A DNA stretch of 64,000 nt from Nicotiana tabacum (Eukaryota; Streptophyta; Magnoliopsida; Solanales; Solanaceae): contig NC_134080.1 of assembly GCF_000715075.1 (NCBI RefSeq), positions 73,749,291-73,813,290 of the forward strand, written 5' to 3'. The first letter of the stretch is position 1, and each line of letters opens with the position of its first letter. Below are positions 1 to 11,029 of the stretch, one piece after another. A program made the translations under genes and the position numbers. The notes under the pieces were generated by a model. That model ran no database searches and was not told the DNA's origin. It saw only the letters and a program-made list of their open reading frames with translations.

Positions 1-1304
1 GACATTTACGAGGTTTTGGTCCAAAGGCACATTCAAGTTCAGTTCCCTTGCATACTTGATCATGCTAGGAAATATAATATCGAATCCTCCCGCTGAAATT
101 TGACCCTTATTATCAATTGACCAACTCTGTCTTCCTATATAATCCAGTCCTGGAAATGGAAGAATAAAGGAAATACTAAGGCCCCGTTTGTTCCTAATTT
201 TTTTTTTTTTTTTTTTCAAAAATGTGTTTGTCTTTGAAATTTTGCAAGTTTTTTGAAATTTTTCGAAAATGAATTTTACAAAAATCACTTTTTCAAAATT
301 TTCAGAAAAAGAAAAAATCTCCCTTCACAAAACTGCAATATTTTTCAAGTGAAATGCATGTCCAAACATAACTTCAAATTCCAAATACCATTTTTTAACT
401 TAACTTCAAATATTACTTTTTTTTTTTCAAAAATTACAATATTTATGTCCAAACGCCTACTGAATCATACACAAATTTGATAAAATCTTTTCAGCATAAA
501 TAATATTACATGTAAATTTTGATCATATTACCTTTCTCAAATCTCTTTTCTTGTATTGGGACTTGGGAGGAGATGACATGTTTAAAGTAAGCTTTTACTA
601 AAATTCAACCTAATTAATTCTCTACTTTGGTGTAGGTATATATGTCTTTAATTAACTTCTTTATGTTCATTTTAAGTTTGAACGTATAATACAAAATTAC
701 CTCTTTGGACTAACTTGTGTCCGACACTCCATTTGGAGAGAGCAAGCAAACAAGCCAGAGTAGAAGAAAGGGAGTCTTTCACAAGCAATGAGTGGGTAGG
801 ACTCAAACCCCAAGATCCATCTTCTCTCTGATTTTCAAGGATCCAATCCAAGCACTGTGCAAAACATGGCTGCTTCGGCTCATCTCTTGAAGGGACCATG
901 GCTACCCAAGCAGTGTCATAGCAAGATGGAGATATCTCTATTTTCCCAAACATTTTTCTTATTCTCTCCTTTATAATTACCTCTTGGGGCCGCACCTGTA
1001 GTCATTACAATTAATTAGAGGATAAAAATGTGATTAAATAAACTAAAAGGTACAGTTATCCAAATCATAGAAGAACAGCTTAAAATTATGTACCGATGAT
1101 GAAGCATGGTTGCAGTTGCATCTTACTATGTGGTAAAATCCGTATCCTTTGAATAAAAGGAAACAAAAGGGATTAAATTTAGAGCATGATTACCAACAGA
1201 TGGACAAATTAATTAATAATGAGTGTTGAAGAACAAAACTTGCCATTTGTGACTTTGTAATCTGAGAGGGATATGGTTTTGCTTCTGCTGCCAACGTGTA
1301 ACAT
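1..1304 (-). CDS. KSL: Kaurene-synthase-like (class I) diterpene synthase, 5' part: exons 1-4, runs off the left edge
   Basis: Terpene synthases of this family cyclise prenyl diphosphates in plastids. I read four exons on the minus strand: 1304-1244, 1146-1094, 995-701 and 149-1 (continuing outside). Phases join exactly and no stop interrupts them. Introns are 1243-1147 (GC-AG), 1093-996 and 700-150 (both GT-AG). The ATG at 1304 is the first in frame after an upstream TGA. Exon 1 plus 2 give a basic, Ser-rich leader fitting a transit peptide. Exon 3 carries the family hallmarks [28 protein letters not shown] and [17 protein letters not shown]; exon 4 has [19 protein letters not shown]. These are N-terminal gamma/beta-domain motifs; the class I DDxxD active site lies outside, so function and integrity of the rest are unknown. 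From memory the closest match is Nicotiana cis-abienol synthase, with enough differences to suggest a paralogue. Product is not assigned. Confidence 0.9.
180..458. mobile_element. Tourist-like MITE in intron 3 of the diterpene synthase gene
   Basis: An AT-rich 279-bp block with poorly matched terminal inverted repeats: GGCCCCGTTTG at the left and, read on the other strand, GGCGTTTGGAC at the right. Such GGCC..GTTTGG ends are typical of PIF/Harbinger-type MITEs in Solanaceae. The interior is nearly all homopolymeric A and T runs. A clear TAA duplication is not seen on both sides, so class assignment is tentative. It accounts for about half of the 551-bp intron and does not touch the splice sites. 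Confidence 0.5.
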
Positions 1305-1664
1305 GTTTACTATCACCAAGAAAAAGTAAAAGATTCGAGTTAGAAGAGTGAAAAAATTAGATCAGCGAACATAGACATGGAACAATATACTAATAAAGTA
1401 TCCAAAATATAGAGGTCAGTTTCGATCTGTGGTACACGCACACGTCTGTTTCTACTCTCTGTATTCTTTTTGAGCTCTTTCTGCCAAATGTTACTGTTAG
1501 CAAGTGTTGAACCGCTGACCTCTTACCTGGTAAGGACCAACAAAACTAGAGCGCCTAAAACCAGTTTTTATGTCACACTAACTAACAATAAATAGTTTGA
1601 CCTAACCTAAACTTTGGAAAATTACTCATTCTTGTCTATACTTTGCAACTTCTGGGGATTCTGC
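1305..1664 (-). promoter_or_regulatory. Short upstream region of the diterpene synthase gene, cut off by a Copia LTR
   Basis: Only about 360 bp separate the inferred start codon from the 5' LTR of a Copia element. A TATA-like stretch (minus-strand CTATATTTTGG, near 1404-1413) lies about 100 bp upstream of the ATG, a plausible core promoter position. No trichome or hormone element can be called with confidence. The original distal promoter now lies beyond the 14.7-kb insertion. Promoter function is inference. Confidence 0.35.
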
Positions 1665-2267
1665 TGTTGGGGTTTTTGGTGTGAATGCAAAAAAAAAAAA
1701 AAAAACATATTTTGGATTGCACCTTTCCATCTCACTTTTTTATTGCTTATAAATTTAGTGACTTGGCCTCATTCTTCACACTTAAAATTCTGAAATTTCT
1801 CCGTTTTCTCTGTATGTTTTTCCAAAAAATTACAAGTGTCAACTGTGATCTGCTCCGTCATTTGAGTTCCTCGAAGTTCTATAATTTGAAGTGTCACTAT
1901 TACAGATTATTTTTTTGTTCTATCCTAAGAGGAATTAATCCATAGCCATGAGCAACAATGAGGGAATTAAATTCCTCAAGGACACACGGTGAATTATATG
2001 GGCTCGAAATCTTTTAACGTTTCTGGTTATTATGTTTTTCCAATTTTCTATCATTACTGTTTTCTTAATACAGTCAAAGGCGGAGGTAGGATTTGAAGCT
2101 TATGGGTTCGGGATTCTAAGTATATTGAGTTACTGGTTCTAAATTAATAATTTGTATATATTCAATGAATTTTTACGACAAATATATATAGTTTAAATTA
2201 AAGCAATTGGATTCTGCCGAACCCGCAGCTTCTACTCTACATGCGCCTCCGAATACCGTTAATAACA
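1665..2267 (+). repeat. 5' LTR of the disrupted Copia element, containing a MITE
   Basis: Begins TGTTGGGG and, excluding the MITE at 2077-2251, aligns by eye along its length with 15984-16379. Shared blocks include TTGGCCTCATT, GTCATTTGAGTTC, GGGCTCGAAAT and the TTAATACAG/TTAACACAG end. The LTR end is placed at ..TTAATAACA because the 3' copy ends ..TTAATTACA. No clear initiator-tRNA primer-binding site follows it. A run of A residues (1690-1705) is also present. Confidence 0.65.
2077..2251. mobile_element. hAT-type MITE (Solanaceae 'AGGCGGAGG..CCTCCG' family)
   Basis: A 175-bp block starting AAGGCGGAGGTAGGATTT and ending GCGCCTCCG, with the internal inverted pair TATGGGTTCGG and CCGAACCCGCA. 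I recognise this as the widespread Solanaceae hAT-like MITE type. It lies inside the 5' LTR of the Copia element. It is flanked by AATACAGTCA (2067-2076) and AATACCGTTA (2252-2261), 8 of 10 matching, consistent with an aged 8-bp hAT duplication. Confidence 0.55.
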
Positions 2268-3389
2268 ATCTTAAGGAATTTAACGTTTTTATTATTTATT
2301 TTTTGTGTTCGCCTTAACATCAATCGGTGAAGACTAAACGAGGAAGATAATTATTTTGTCGGGTGATGAAGTAAATTAGTGGTAAAGGAAGTTGTTTTCC
2401 TAAGTCAAACAACGAAAGCAAATTTATTCCGAATGATTTTGGCGCAGGATTTTTATCACAGGGTATTCCTGAAAAGATGCCAATGGACATGATTTAATTT
2501 CACTTCCGTTGAGTGGGTCAGACTGTTCAAGGAAATCAGGGGAAAAAATTGAATCTCTTCGTTAGTATTATAAATCTCTTCGTTAGTATTATATGCATGA
2601 TTAGAAATAGCATGTGTTTATATATAATATATATATATAGGTGATTTTGTCTCCCTTGACTAAATGAAAAACTATTTGTGTTAGATATATAATTTGGTGG
2701 CATGCATTGTATCTTCAAGGGTGTAACTATTAACCGTTCATATACAATTTAGTAGCGTTCATGGTATTTATAGGATATGAATTAGGCTTATACTAATACT
2801 TGAAAGTATGCTTGAGATCATGAATATAATATGTAAAGATGTATATATACTTGTTTGATTAGAGTAACAGATCAAGCTATTTAATAATGGTTTAGTTGAA
2901 AAGCTATTTGAAAAAAAAGAAGTAAAATCCTCTTGATTTTTTACTCCCATTTTGGAGACTAAATCCTCATGATTTTCTACTCGCACTTTGAAGACTAAAA
3001 TCTTTGTGATATTTTTTACTCCATCTTCGAAATTAAAATTTGTGTAATTTTCTTCTCGTTCTTTGAGATTAAAATTTTTATTTTTGGACATGCATTTTAC
3101 TTGAAAACTTAAAAAACTTGAAAGTTGAAATTTTGCGAGTAAAAAAACTTAAAAAACGTGACTTTCTACTCATTTTCCGGAGATTAAAGTCTAGGTTAAT
3201 TTTTAGTCATTGCAGAGATTAAATCTACGTGATCTTTCACTTCAATTTCCTACTCGATTTGAAGATTAAAATTTTTACCATTTAATTAATTTTTATGTCA
3301 GATATTACTCGGTTTGAAAATTAGAAACTTCATAATTTATGAATTCTAGTTGTATTACGTCGTGACACAAATAACAGGTCATGCAGTTT
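2268..3389. other. AT-rich spacer between Copia 5' LTR and gag; no gene seen
   Basis: No coding region is supported. It holds two tandem copies of a 20-bp unit (AATCTCTTCGTTAGTATTAT, about 2551-2595), a short TA-rich run (2620-2639) and the 36-bp minisatellite listed separately. The minus-strand 107-codon frame here is simply the minisatellite read in phase. It may be a Copia leader or a further unrecognised insertion. Confidence 0.5.
2920..3330. repeat. Degenerate minisatellite, unit about 36 bp
   Basis: Units begin TAAAATC or TAAAATT and run through a TTTTCTACTC core to GAAGAC/GAGAT. I count roughly nine, some with short insertions. Because the unit is a multiple of three, the minus-strand frame keeps a 12-residue periodicity (variants of KMGVKNQEDF, KVRVENHEDL). 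This looks like a by-product of unit length rather than a conserved protein. Confidence 0.6.
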
Positions 3390-3912
3390 GCTCTACAAGT
3401 CAGGCTGCCTCTTCAAGCTGCTCTATAACAGCACCAACACCGGCAGAAAAACCCAAAAAAATAAAATGAAATCAGCATTAATTTTAAGAGATGAAATCAT
3501 ACAATATTCTTTTATCTGACCACTCTAAATCGGCAAAAGTTCATTAAAGAGGACGTTCCAGTCCTACCAGAAGGAACTCCCGATAATGAATGTTTCATTG
3601 TGACTGAGGCGTGGAAGCATTCTGACTTTCAGTGCAAGAATTGCATCCTTAGTAAACATGAAGATGACTTGTTCAATCTCATATTTGTGATATGAGATCA
3701 ATACCACCTCATGGTAGAAAAACAAATTTTATAAATTTCATTGACGATAACACTCGATATTTCTATGTTTACTTACATACTAATAATGATGAATCAATTG
3801 ATGTATACGAGGAATACAAAAATAGAATTAAAACGTAACTTAACATGCAAGAAACTTAAAATGATAAAAAGTAATAGGAGTGATGAATATAAATCTCTTT
3901 ATGAACAAATAT
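3390..3912 (+). pseudogene. Copia gag remnant, truncated by solo LTR B
   Basis: Reading through frameshifts gives the characteristic plant Copia gag stretch: 'AEKPKK..' near 3445, 'KEDVPVLPEGTPDNE' near 3550-3590, then 'FIVTEAWKHSDFQCKNCIL' and 'EDDLFN'. Stops follow within 40 codons. Gag would form the nucleocapsid of the virus-like particle. The frame is interrupted at 3912 by the LTR insertion, and the middle of gag, protease and most of integrase are not recognisable. Confidence 0.65.
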
Positions 3913-4734
3913 TTTTACGACCCCAAACCTAACCAGTTGTGATGGCGCCTAACGCACTTGCTAGGCAAGTCGGACATAACAATAAAGAACCAAAAAAGCG
4001 AAATTTATAGAAATAACATAAGTCTGAAACTTCAGTACAATATAATAACGCCAATACACGATAAATTCCGCAAAACTGGTAAATACAGAGTCATGAGTTC
4101 TACAACGGAATACAAGTCTGAAAAGCTAAATAACAATACTGTTTGAACTAAAGACAACAGTACATAAGAAAAGAGACGTCAAGACTGCGATCGAGAATGC
4201 AGTTCTACCTCATCTCTTAGTGATCAACTATGCCACAAGCCTCAACTACTGATAACTGGGCCCGATACCTAGATCTGCACAATTAAGTGCAAAGTATAGA
4301 ATGAGTACAACCGACTCAATATACTCGACAAGTATCATAACTAACCTCGGCGAGGTACAAGAAGCAGGAATTACAAATGATACTTGCTATAACCTTTATA
4401 GTTTCATCAATTCAACAAATGCAGAACAATAATGTGATCAAGTCATAAAGCATAAAAAGAACCATCTGTGTGTGAACAATTACTCAAGTTCTCTGCTCAG
4501 TCAATGATACAACATATAAAGATGATATGCAAATAAATCAGGTAATAAACCATGGAAATTTGCATGTAAAGATAAATACAAAATCCAAAGCAAATACTGG
4601 CTAGATTTTTCTCAGTATTTTCATATCTGTACCAAACCACTAATCAATTTCCTCAAATCTGCGTGTACACCATCAAGAAGGCACATGAGAGGGTGACCCT
4701 AGAGGTATGGATCCATATCCACACACAGCACGAC

Positions 4735-4880
4735 CAATTCAACGTGCTATCAGCCCGGCGTGGTCACAAGCTCAATATCATAATCTGCCCAGTGTGGTCA
4801 CATGCATAACAACACAATCCGCCCGGCATGGTCACATGCATAACAATACAATCCGCCCAATGTGGTCACAGACATACATC
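4735..4880. repeat. Hairpin minisatellite in solo LTR B
   Basis: About four units of roughly 30-36 bp built around the palindrome-like core TGTGGTCACA / CATGGTCACATGCATAAC, with CCGCCC spacers. It lies 0.8-0.97 kb from the LTR 3' end (element sense), the position where the other gypsy LTRs here carry their own, unrelated tandem repeats. Confidence 0.6.
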
Positions 4881-5844
4881 CTAAATCATATCACACCCAG
4901 AAGCAAATATATAAGAATACATGTATATGATGAATGGATATTAGATTTCATGCTTCTAGACTGATATAATGACATATTAAAATGTAGGCATGTGTAAAGT
5001 ACGCTATCATAACTCAAATCATCAATTTCATCACAGAAATAGCAATTATCTATTTTATTTAGAGAATTAGCCTCTACGTAGCCTCAAACACGAGTCAAAT
5101 ATTTCACAACAAGGTTACAAATACGCTAAACATCGTAGCTTAAAGTATAACAGTCAAATACAAGGTATATCACAGCCTAAACACTATTCTGAACATGGAT
5201 AAATACCTTGGTGCTTGCACATGGGCTCAGACCCCATACATATGCACACCCATAACATGTAGCTATCATAAATAATTCAGGCAACTAGTGCCTTAACCAA
5301 GTTTAGGTAAGATACTTACCTCAAGCAAGTCAAATCACTCCTCTAACAAGCCCTTCTCGCGTGAATCAACCACCGAACGACTTGAATCTAGAAAAGTTAA
5401 CTTAGCATAATCAATAAAAGCCATAAGAAACAATTCCAAAAGATAAAGCTAAGATTTTTAACTCAAATAAAAAAGTCAACCCCGGGACCGCACTTTGGGA
5501 ACCGTCAAAATTTACAAATTCGAACACCCATTCGATTACGAGTTCAACCATACCAATATCATCCAATTCCGACTTCAAATCGACCTTCAAATCCTCAATT
5601 TTCACTTTAGGATTTTTTTTACTAAAATCCCCCATTTCTTCCCTTTAATTCACCGATTAAATGCTAAAACAAAGATGTAATCATGAAATAAAAATAAATC
5701 CTAGTAAAAAATACTTACCCCAATCCAAATCAAGAAAATTCCCTTCAAAATTTCCCAAAACCGAGCTCTCTAAATCAAAATGTGATATAATGAAGAAATC
5801 CTTGAAGTAGAGTTTTAAAACAAATCTCCTAGGCATTACCTTGC

Positions 5845-6180
5845 ACGATCGCGAAAAAGCATTCGCGATCGCGAAGAACAAATTCCAAAGCTTCCCGAAA
5901 CTCGCTATGCAAATGCGATGTCTAGGTTGTGAACGCGATGACCAACAATGATACGCCTCCGCGAACACATCCAGCGTTCAGTGAACGCGAAGGCTTAAGG
6001 GCTGAAACCCCCCAACCGACCTCCCGACTACGCGAACGCAGCTCCCTGCTCGCGATCGTGATGCACAGCCTCCACAAAGCTCCGCGAACGTGTACATATC
6101 TTTGTGAATACGATGAAGAAAACCCACTTGCCACCAAATAGAATTATGCGACCGTGTCTTCCCCTTCGCGATCGCGAAGA
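5845..6180. repeat. Cluster of CpG palindromes in solo LTR B
   Basis: Repeated short motifs such as TTCGCGATCGCGAA, ATTCGCGATCGCGAA and TACGCGAACGC in an otherwise CpG-poor setting. The position, about 1.9-2.3 kb from the LTR 3' end, matches similar clusters in the LTRs of A, C and F. Function unknown. Confidence 0.55.
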
Positions 6181-6889
6181 AGGAAACCGGACATCAACTA
6201 ATAGCATCCAAAACTTATAGAAATGGTCCGAAGCCCATACAAAATACACCCAAGGCCCCCGAGCCCCCATCCAAACACACCAAGTTCTAAACACAATACG
6301 ACCTTACTCGAAGCCTCAAATTACATCAAAAAATACCAAAATCTTGAGTCGTACCCCAATTCAAGCTTAAGGAAAAATGAACTTCCAATTTCTAAAACTC
6401 ATGTCGAACTATATCAAATCAACTTTGAAGGACTTCAAATTTTGCATGCAAGTCCCAAATGACACAACGGACCTATTGCAAATCTCAGAACCAAAATCCA
6501 AACCTGATATCAACAAAGTCAACTCTTAGTTAAACCTCTCAACCTTCCAAACCTTCAACTTTCCAGCTTTCGCCCAAAAGCAACAAATCAACCTACGGAC
6601 CTCCCCAATCAACATCCGAACATATGCCTAAGTCCAAAATTATAATACGAAGCTATCGGAATCATCAAAATACTATTTCACAGTCGTCGACACAAAAGTT
6701 AAACTCCGATCAACTCTTTCAACTTAAGCCTTCAACCTTGGGATTAAGTGTCCCAATTCACTTCGAACAACCCCGGAAACAAACCAATCATCCCCGAAAG
6801 TTCCATGATCATAAATAATTATAGAAAAGCAACAAATAAGGGAACAAAGTTAAAATACACAAAATGACAAGACGGATCATCACAAATAT

Positions 6890-7963
6890 ATTTTTAGTAT
6901 AAAGCATTATTCATCAAATAACAGCCCTTTAATCGCCACAATCTAATAGAATTGTGAAAAGAAAGAATAAAATATTAAAGATGATGATGAATGTCTTGTT
7001 GATAACTTCTAGTTTACCCCAAAACTTGTGGGGGAAAGCTATCGTTATGGCTAACTGAATACTCAATCGAGTGCCCCATTGCCAAATATAATTCATTCCA
7101 TATTAAAGATAGAAAGAAAAAAAGTCCTAACTTGAAATATTTTAAATTCTGGGGGTGCTTGGGTAAAGTACACGTTCCTAAACTCAAAAGGGTGAAAATA
7201 AGAGCAGAAATAGTTTATTATGTTTTCATAGGATATGAAATCAATAGTAAAGCGTATCGATTCATAGTTCACAATTTTGAAAATCTTGAGATTTATATTA
7301 ATACGGTGATAGAATTAGATAATGTTGAATTCATTAATATATATATATTCGTACAAAAATAAATATGAATCGTCTAGTAAAAAATCTAAGCGATCTCGGG
7401 AAAAAGCAAAAACATATTATATCCAATGAGGAAAATTCAAGTAGTAGTAAACATCAAAAGATATCTACTATCCTTAGACCAAATTTTTTAATATTCCTGT
7501 TGGAAAACGAGCCTCAAACTTTTACTATGTATTCCTTGGAAGCGCAATTTTAGAAAGTGATAGTCAATAGTGGGATAGAATCCATGTTAGATAACCATAC
7601 TTGGGACTTGATTGATTTTACTCCAGGGAACAAACCTTTAGGTTCCATATGGATTTTCAAAAGAATAATGAAAGATGATGGTACCATTGACAAGCATAAG
7701 GCAAAACTTGTTGTTAAAGGGTTTAGATAAGAGAAGTCTCAAATATATTGACACGTAATCACAGGTAACACAAATTATATTTATCGGGTATTAATAGATT
7801 TGACTGTCAAATACGATCTGGAAATTCATTAAATTAATGTGAAAATATCCTTCTTAAATAAAGATTTGGAGGAAGAAATCTATATGGAATAACCTAGCGA
7901 GTTTGTGGTTCCAACAAAAGAAAAGAAGGTGTGCCGACTTATTAAGTTACTTTACTGACTAAA
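6890..7963 (+). pseudogene. Copia integrase C-terminus and reverse transcriptase N-terminus, interrupted
   Basis: Broken frames read 'SSLPQNLWGKAIVMAN', 'KYFKFWGCLGKVHVPKLKRV' and 'YVFIGYEINSKAYRF' (7132-7362). Then come 'NHTWDLIDFTPGNKPLGSIW' and 'KHKAKLVVKGFR' in the fingers of reverse transcriptase (about 7585-7730), and 'EEIYMEQPSEFVVP..KEKKVCRLIKLLYGL' (7868-7963). Multiple stops are present. The frame resumes after element A at 14363. Confidence 0.8.
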
Positions 7964-8675
7964 TGTCACGACCCGAATTTCCCACCATTGGGACTGTGAT
8001 GGCGCCTAACATCGCACTCGCTAGGCAAGCCAACGTTAGAATTCTATTCACCTTTTTCCTTTACTTTTTATAATTACAATTTAACAAAACTAGATCAATG
8101 GAAATAAAAGCGGAAGTACATAATTAACTGACTATCCTTATACTATTAACAAAACCAAAACAGTTACCACCCAGAAACTAGTGTCACAACCCACGAACAT
8201 TCTATAAATATCTACAAGTATTGGTCTAAAAGAAAAGTACATCTGTCTCGAAGAAAATAAAATAGAAATGTAGAACATGGGAGGGGACGCCAGGGCATGC
8301 GGACGCCTGCAGGACTACCTTGGGTTTCCTAGGTGAATGCTTGCAACCGACCTCTCGATCAGCCACAACCAACTCCAAAATCTGCACAGAAAGTGCAAAG
8401 TGCAGTCTCAGTACAACCGACCCCATGTACTGGTAAGTGCCGAGCCTAACCTCGACGAGGTAGTGACGAGGCTAAGGCGGGGTATTTACAATATAAGTTG
8501 CATACAGTTTATAATAAAGAAAAAAAGGAAGTACGGAATGAAATAAAATAATAAGTTGCAGTAAATAATTACGAAACCCAGTTATCCTGCCAGTACTCAC
8601 CTATAACCAATCCTTAAGAAAGTTTCAACGCTACAGAATAAAATTACAGCAGAAGAAGAATACATAAATAATAAA

Positions 8676-8890
8676 ATGATGCGGCGTGCATCCCGATCCC
8701 ACCATATAATCACTAACACTATGAACATTCACCCTTATTACTCCTTGATGCGGCATGCAACCCGATTCCACCAGTCCGCCCTTATTACTCCTCAATATAT
8801 ATCACCCTTATTCCTCCTGTTGCAGCATGCAACCAGATCTCATATGTCCACCCTTATTACTCATTTTTGCGGAGCGCAACCCGATCTCAC
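8676..8890. repeat. Minisatellite in element A LTR
   Basis: Four units of about 50-70 bp with the core GCGGCATGCAACCCGATC..CCACC CTTATTACTC (variants GCAGCATGCAACC, GCGGAGCGCAACC). It lies 0.71-0.93 kb from the LTR 3' end, matching the location in the sister LTRs. Confidence 0.6.
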
Positions 8891-9889
8891 CAGACAATCA
8901 GTACCAATCACATAATAAGAACAAGTATTTCACAATTTAGCTCAAAACCCTCCACTACATTTATGCCTCAAACTAAACCAAACGGAAATCTATACAATTA
9001 TGAAATCTCTTCAATTATGACTACACAACGAGACCAACCAAGATGCATCATGAAACACCAATAAACCAACTTAAACCAATCATGTAATACAATGAAACTA
9101 CGAAATAATTAATACCTTCAATAAAGAAAACAATGTCTAACAAGAAGCAATTAGACATGGAAGCATCAATAAGCATGTAGTAGTTAAGACAAGAAGATAA
9201 TATATTAGAAACGGGAACATGGAACAGGCTTAACAAATAATTTGGCGGCGCATAGGTACTCGTCACCACACCTATACGCGACGCACACGGAATTTCACAT
9301 AGCAATTAAATCGGGGATCCTTAATCCCTCTAATCAAAGTTAGACCAAACACTTACCTCAATCCAACGGCCAATTCAAAGCTCAATTACCGCTTTGCCTC
9401 TTGATTCCACATCCAATCCACTCGTATCTAGTCATAATTAACTTAATAATATCAATTATCGCTAAAGAAATCAATTCCGATGTATAATTATAGGTTTACC
9501 AATATTTTTTCAAAAGGTAAAAAACTACCCCGGTTCCGCTTGGTCAAAACTCGAGGTTCTGATCAAAATTCATTTACCCATTCACCCACGAGCCAAAATG
9601 TACAATTGGTTTCTGAATCCGACCTCAATTTAAGGTCTAAATCCCCAAATTTCAAAATTCTTAAGTTCTACCCAAAAATCCCCAATTCCACCATGAAAAA
9701 CCCTAGATTCTTAGGATGAAATCTTATGAAAAAAAGTAAAAGATTGAAAGAAATGAGTTGAGAATCATTTACTATGATTTGAGGAAGAACTAGCCTTTGG
9801 AAAATCACCTCTTGAAGTTTAGGTTTTGAAAAATGGGAGAATGAATGAAAAATTCCGTCTAAGTCCAAAGTTATCAGCTGCAGATGTAG

Positions 9890-10205
9890 CATTTGCGACC
9901 TGAGATTTTTGCGAAACTCGCAAATGTGAAGGAGCCATCTCAAATGCGAAGCCCTTCACAGTCATGTTGCCTGCTCAAATGCGAGGAAAGCATCGCATTT
10001 GCAAACATTGTTCTTCGCAAATACGAGTAAAAGATCGCATTTGTGATCATACCCCTCCCAGCCTCCCTTCGCAATTGCGAATGTTTGTTCGTATTTGTGA
10101 ACTCTGCCGGCCCAGACTTCTAATCGCAATTGCGATGAAAGGATCGCAAAATGCAGACCCTTCAGGGCTCGCAATTGCGATGCCTGATCTCGCAATTGCG
10201 AGATC
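9890..10205. repeat. Cluster of TCGCAATTGCGA / TCGCATTTGCGA palindromes in element A 3' LTR
   Basis: At least ten short inverted motifs alternating orientation (CGCAATTGCGA, CGCATTTGCGA, TCGCAAATGCGA). The second copy in the truncated LTR at 13320-13630 preserves the pattern. Confidence 0.6.
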
Positions 10206-11029
10206 AGGGGCTTGCAACAAGCTGAAGCACAGTAGCAATATTCTCTAAGTTCCAAATCACTCCGTAGCCTATATAAAACTCACCGAGCCCTCGAAACTCC
10301 AAACCAATCATGCACACAAGTCTTAAAACATCATACAAACTTGCTCATGCGATCAAATCTCCAAAATAACATCCAAAACTACGAATTTAACACCAAAATT
10401 TTAAAGATAGTTTCAAAACTTCTATTTTCTCAACCAAAGATCCGAATCACGTCAAATAAGCTCTGTTTTTTACCAAATTTCACATACATGACTTAATATT
10501 ATATTATACTTGTACCGGGCTACGGAACTAAAATACGAGCCCGATACCAGCGAGATCAAACATTAATCAATTTCTTTAATTCCTTAAATTTTCAGTCTTA
10601 TAATTTCATCAAAAATTCATTTCTCGGGCTTGAGACCTCGGAATTCGATTCCGGGCCTATGCCCCGATCCCATATTTTACTACGGACCTACCGGGACCGT
10701 CAAATTATGGGTTCGGGTCCGTTTACCCAAAATATTTACCAAAATCAACAAAAATCAACTTTTTAGGCCAAAAATTATTATTTCATCAATTTTCTACATA
10801 AAGGCTTTCCGGAAATACGTTGGGACTGTGCACACAAATCGAGAAGAGATAAAATGAGGGTTTGAAGGCCTTGGAACATGAGTTCGAGTTCTAAAACAGA
10901 AGATGGCGTTTGGGGTCATCACATTCTCCACCTCTAAAATAACTGTTCGTCCTCGAACGAACATTGAAAAGTACCTGAATCAGTGAAAAGATGGGGATAT
11001 CTGCTCCGCATATCGGACTCAGACTCCCA

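Larger units (their letters stand above)
3913..6884 (-). mobile_element. Solo LTR (B) of a large Ty3/gypsy element
   Basis: A 2972-bp single LTR with perfect 5-bp duplications AATAT at 3908-3912 and 6885-6889. On the minus strand it begins TGTGATGATCC, as do the LTRs of elements A, C and F; the left end is decayed (TTTTACGACC where relatives have TGTCACGACC). No internal region follows, so the rest was probably lost by LTR-LTR recombination. Like its relatives it has a tandem repeat near 4735-4880 and a CpG-palindrome cluster near 5845-6180. It sits inside the Copia gag/integrase region. Confidence 0.85.
7964..10923 (-). repeat. 3' LTR of element A
   Basis: Starts TGTCACGACCCG and ends GGTCATCACA on the plus strand. 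The terminal TG..CA and the adjacent AGAGGTGGAGAA polypurine tract (minus strand, 10924 upward) define it. It aligns with 12691-14357 from TAGGTACTCGTCACC onward, at roughly 90% by eye, including the CpG-palindrome cluster. Confidence 0.85.

Noticed and set aside
2600..2640. TATA-rich run as a promoter
   Set aside because: Simple TA repeat with no gene downstream on either strand.
2768..3091. 107-codon minus-strand frame
   Set aside because: It is the 36-bp minisatellite read in phase; periodicity is explained by the unit length.
5929..6294. Overlapping 70-88-codon frames on both strands around 5.9-6.3 kb
   Set aside because: They arise from the CpG-palindrome cluster of solo LTR B, which removes stops on both strands; no family features.
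3917..6884. A complete element at 3913-6884
   Set aside because: No internal coding, primer or polypurine sites; one LTR with a perfect duplication is a solo LTR.
8676..8890. CRISPR-like array of repeats and spacers
   Set aside because: Tandem minisatellite with degenerate units in a plant LTR; no cas genes and a eukaryotic context.
9962..10255. 94-97-codon frames on both strands, mirrored at 13420-13672
   Set aside because: Same cause: repetitive CGCAATTGCGA motifs in the LTR of element A give repeating 'AIA' peptides. Not genes.
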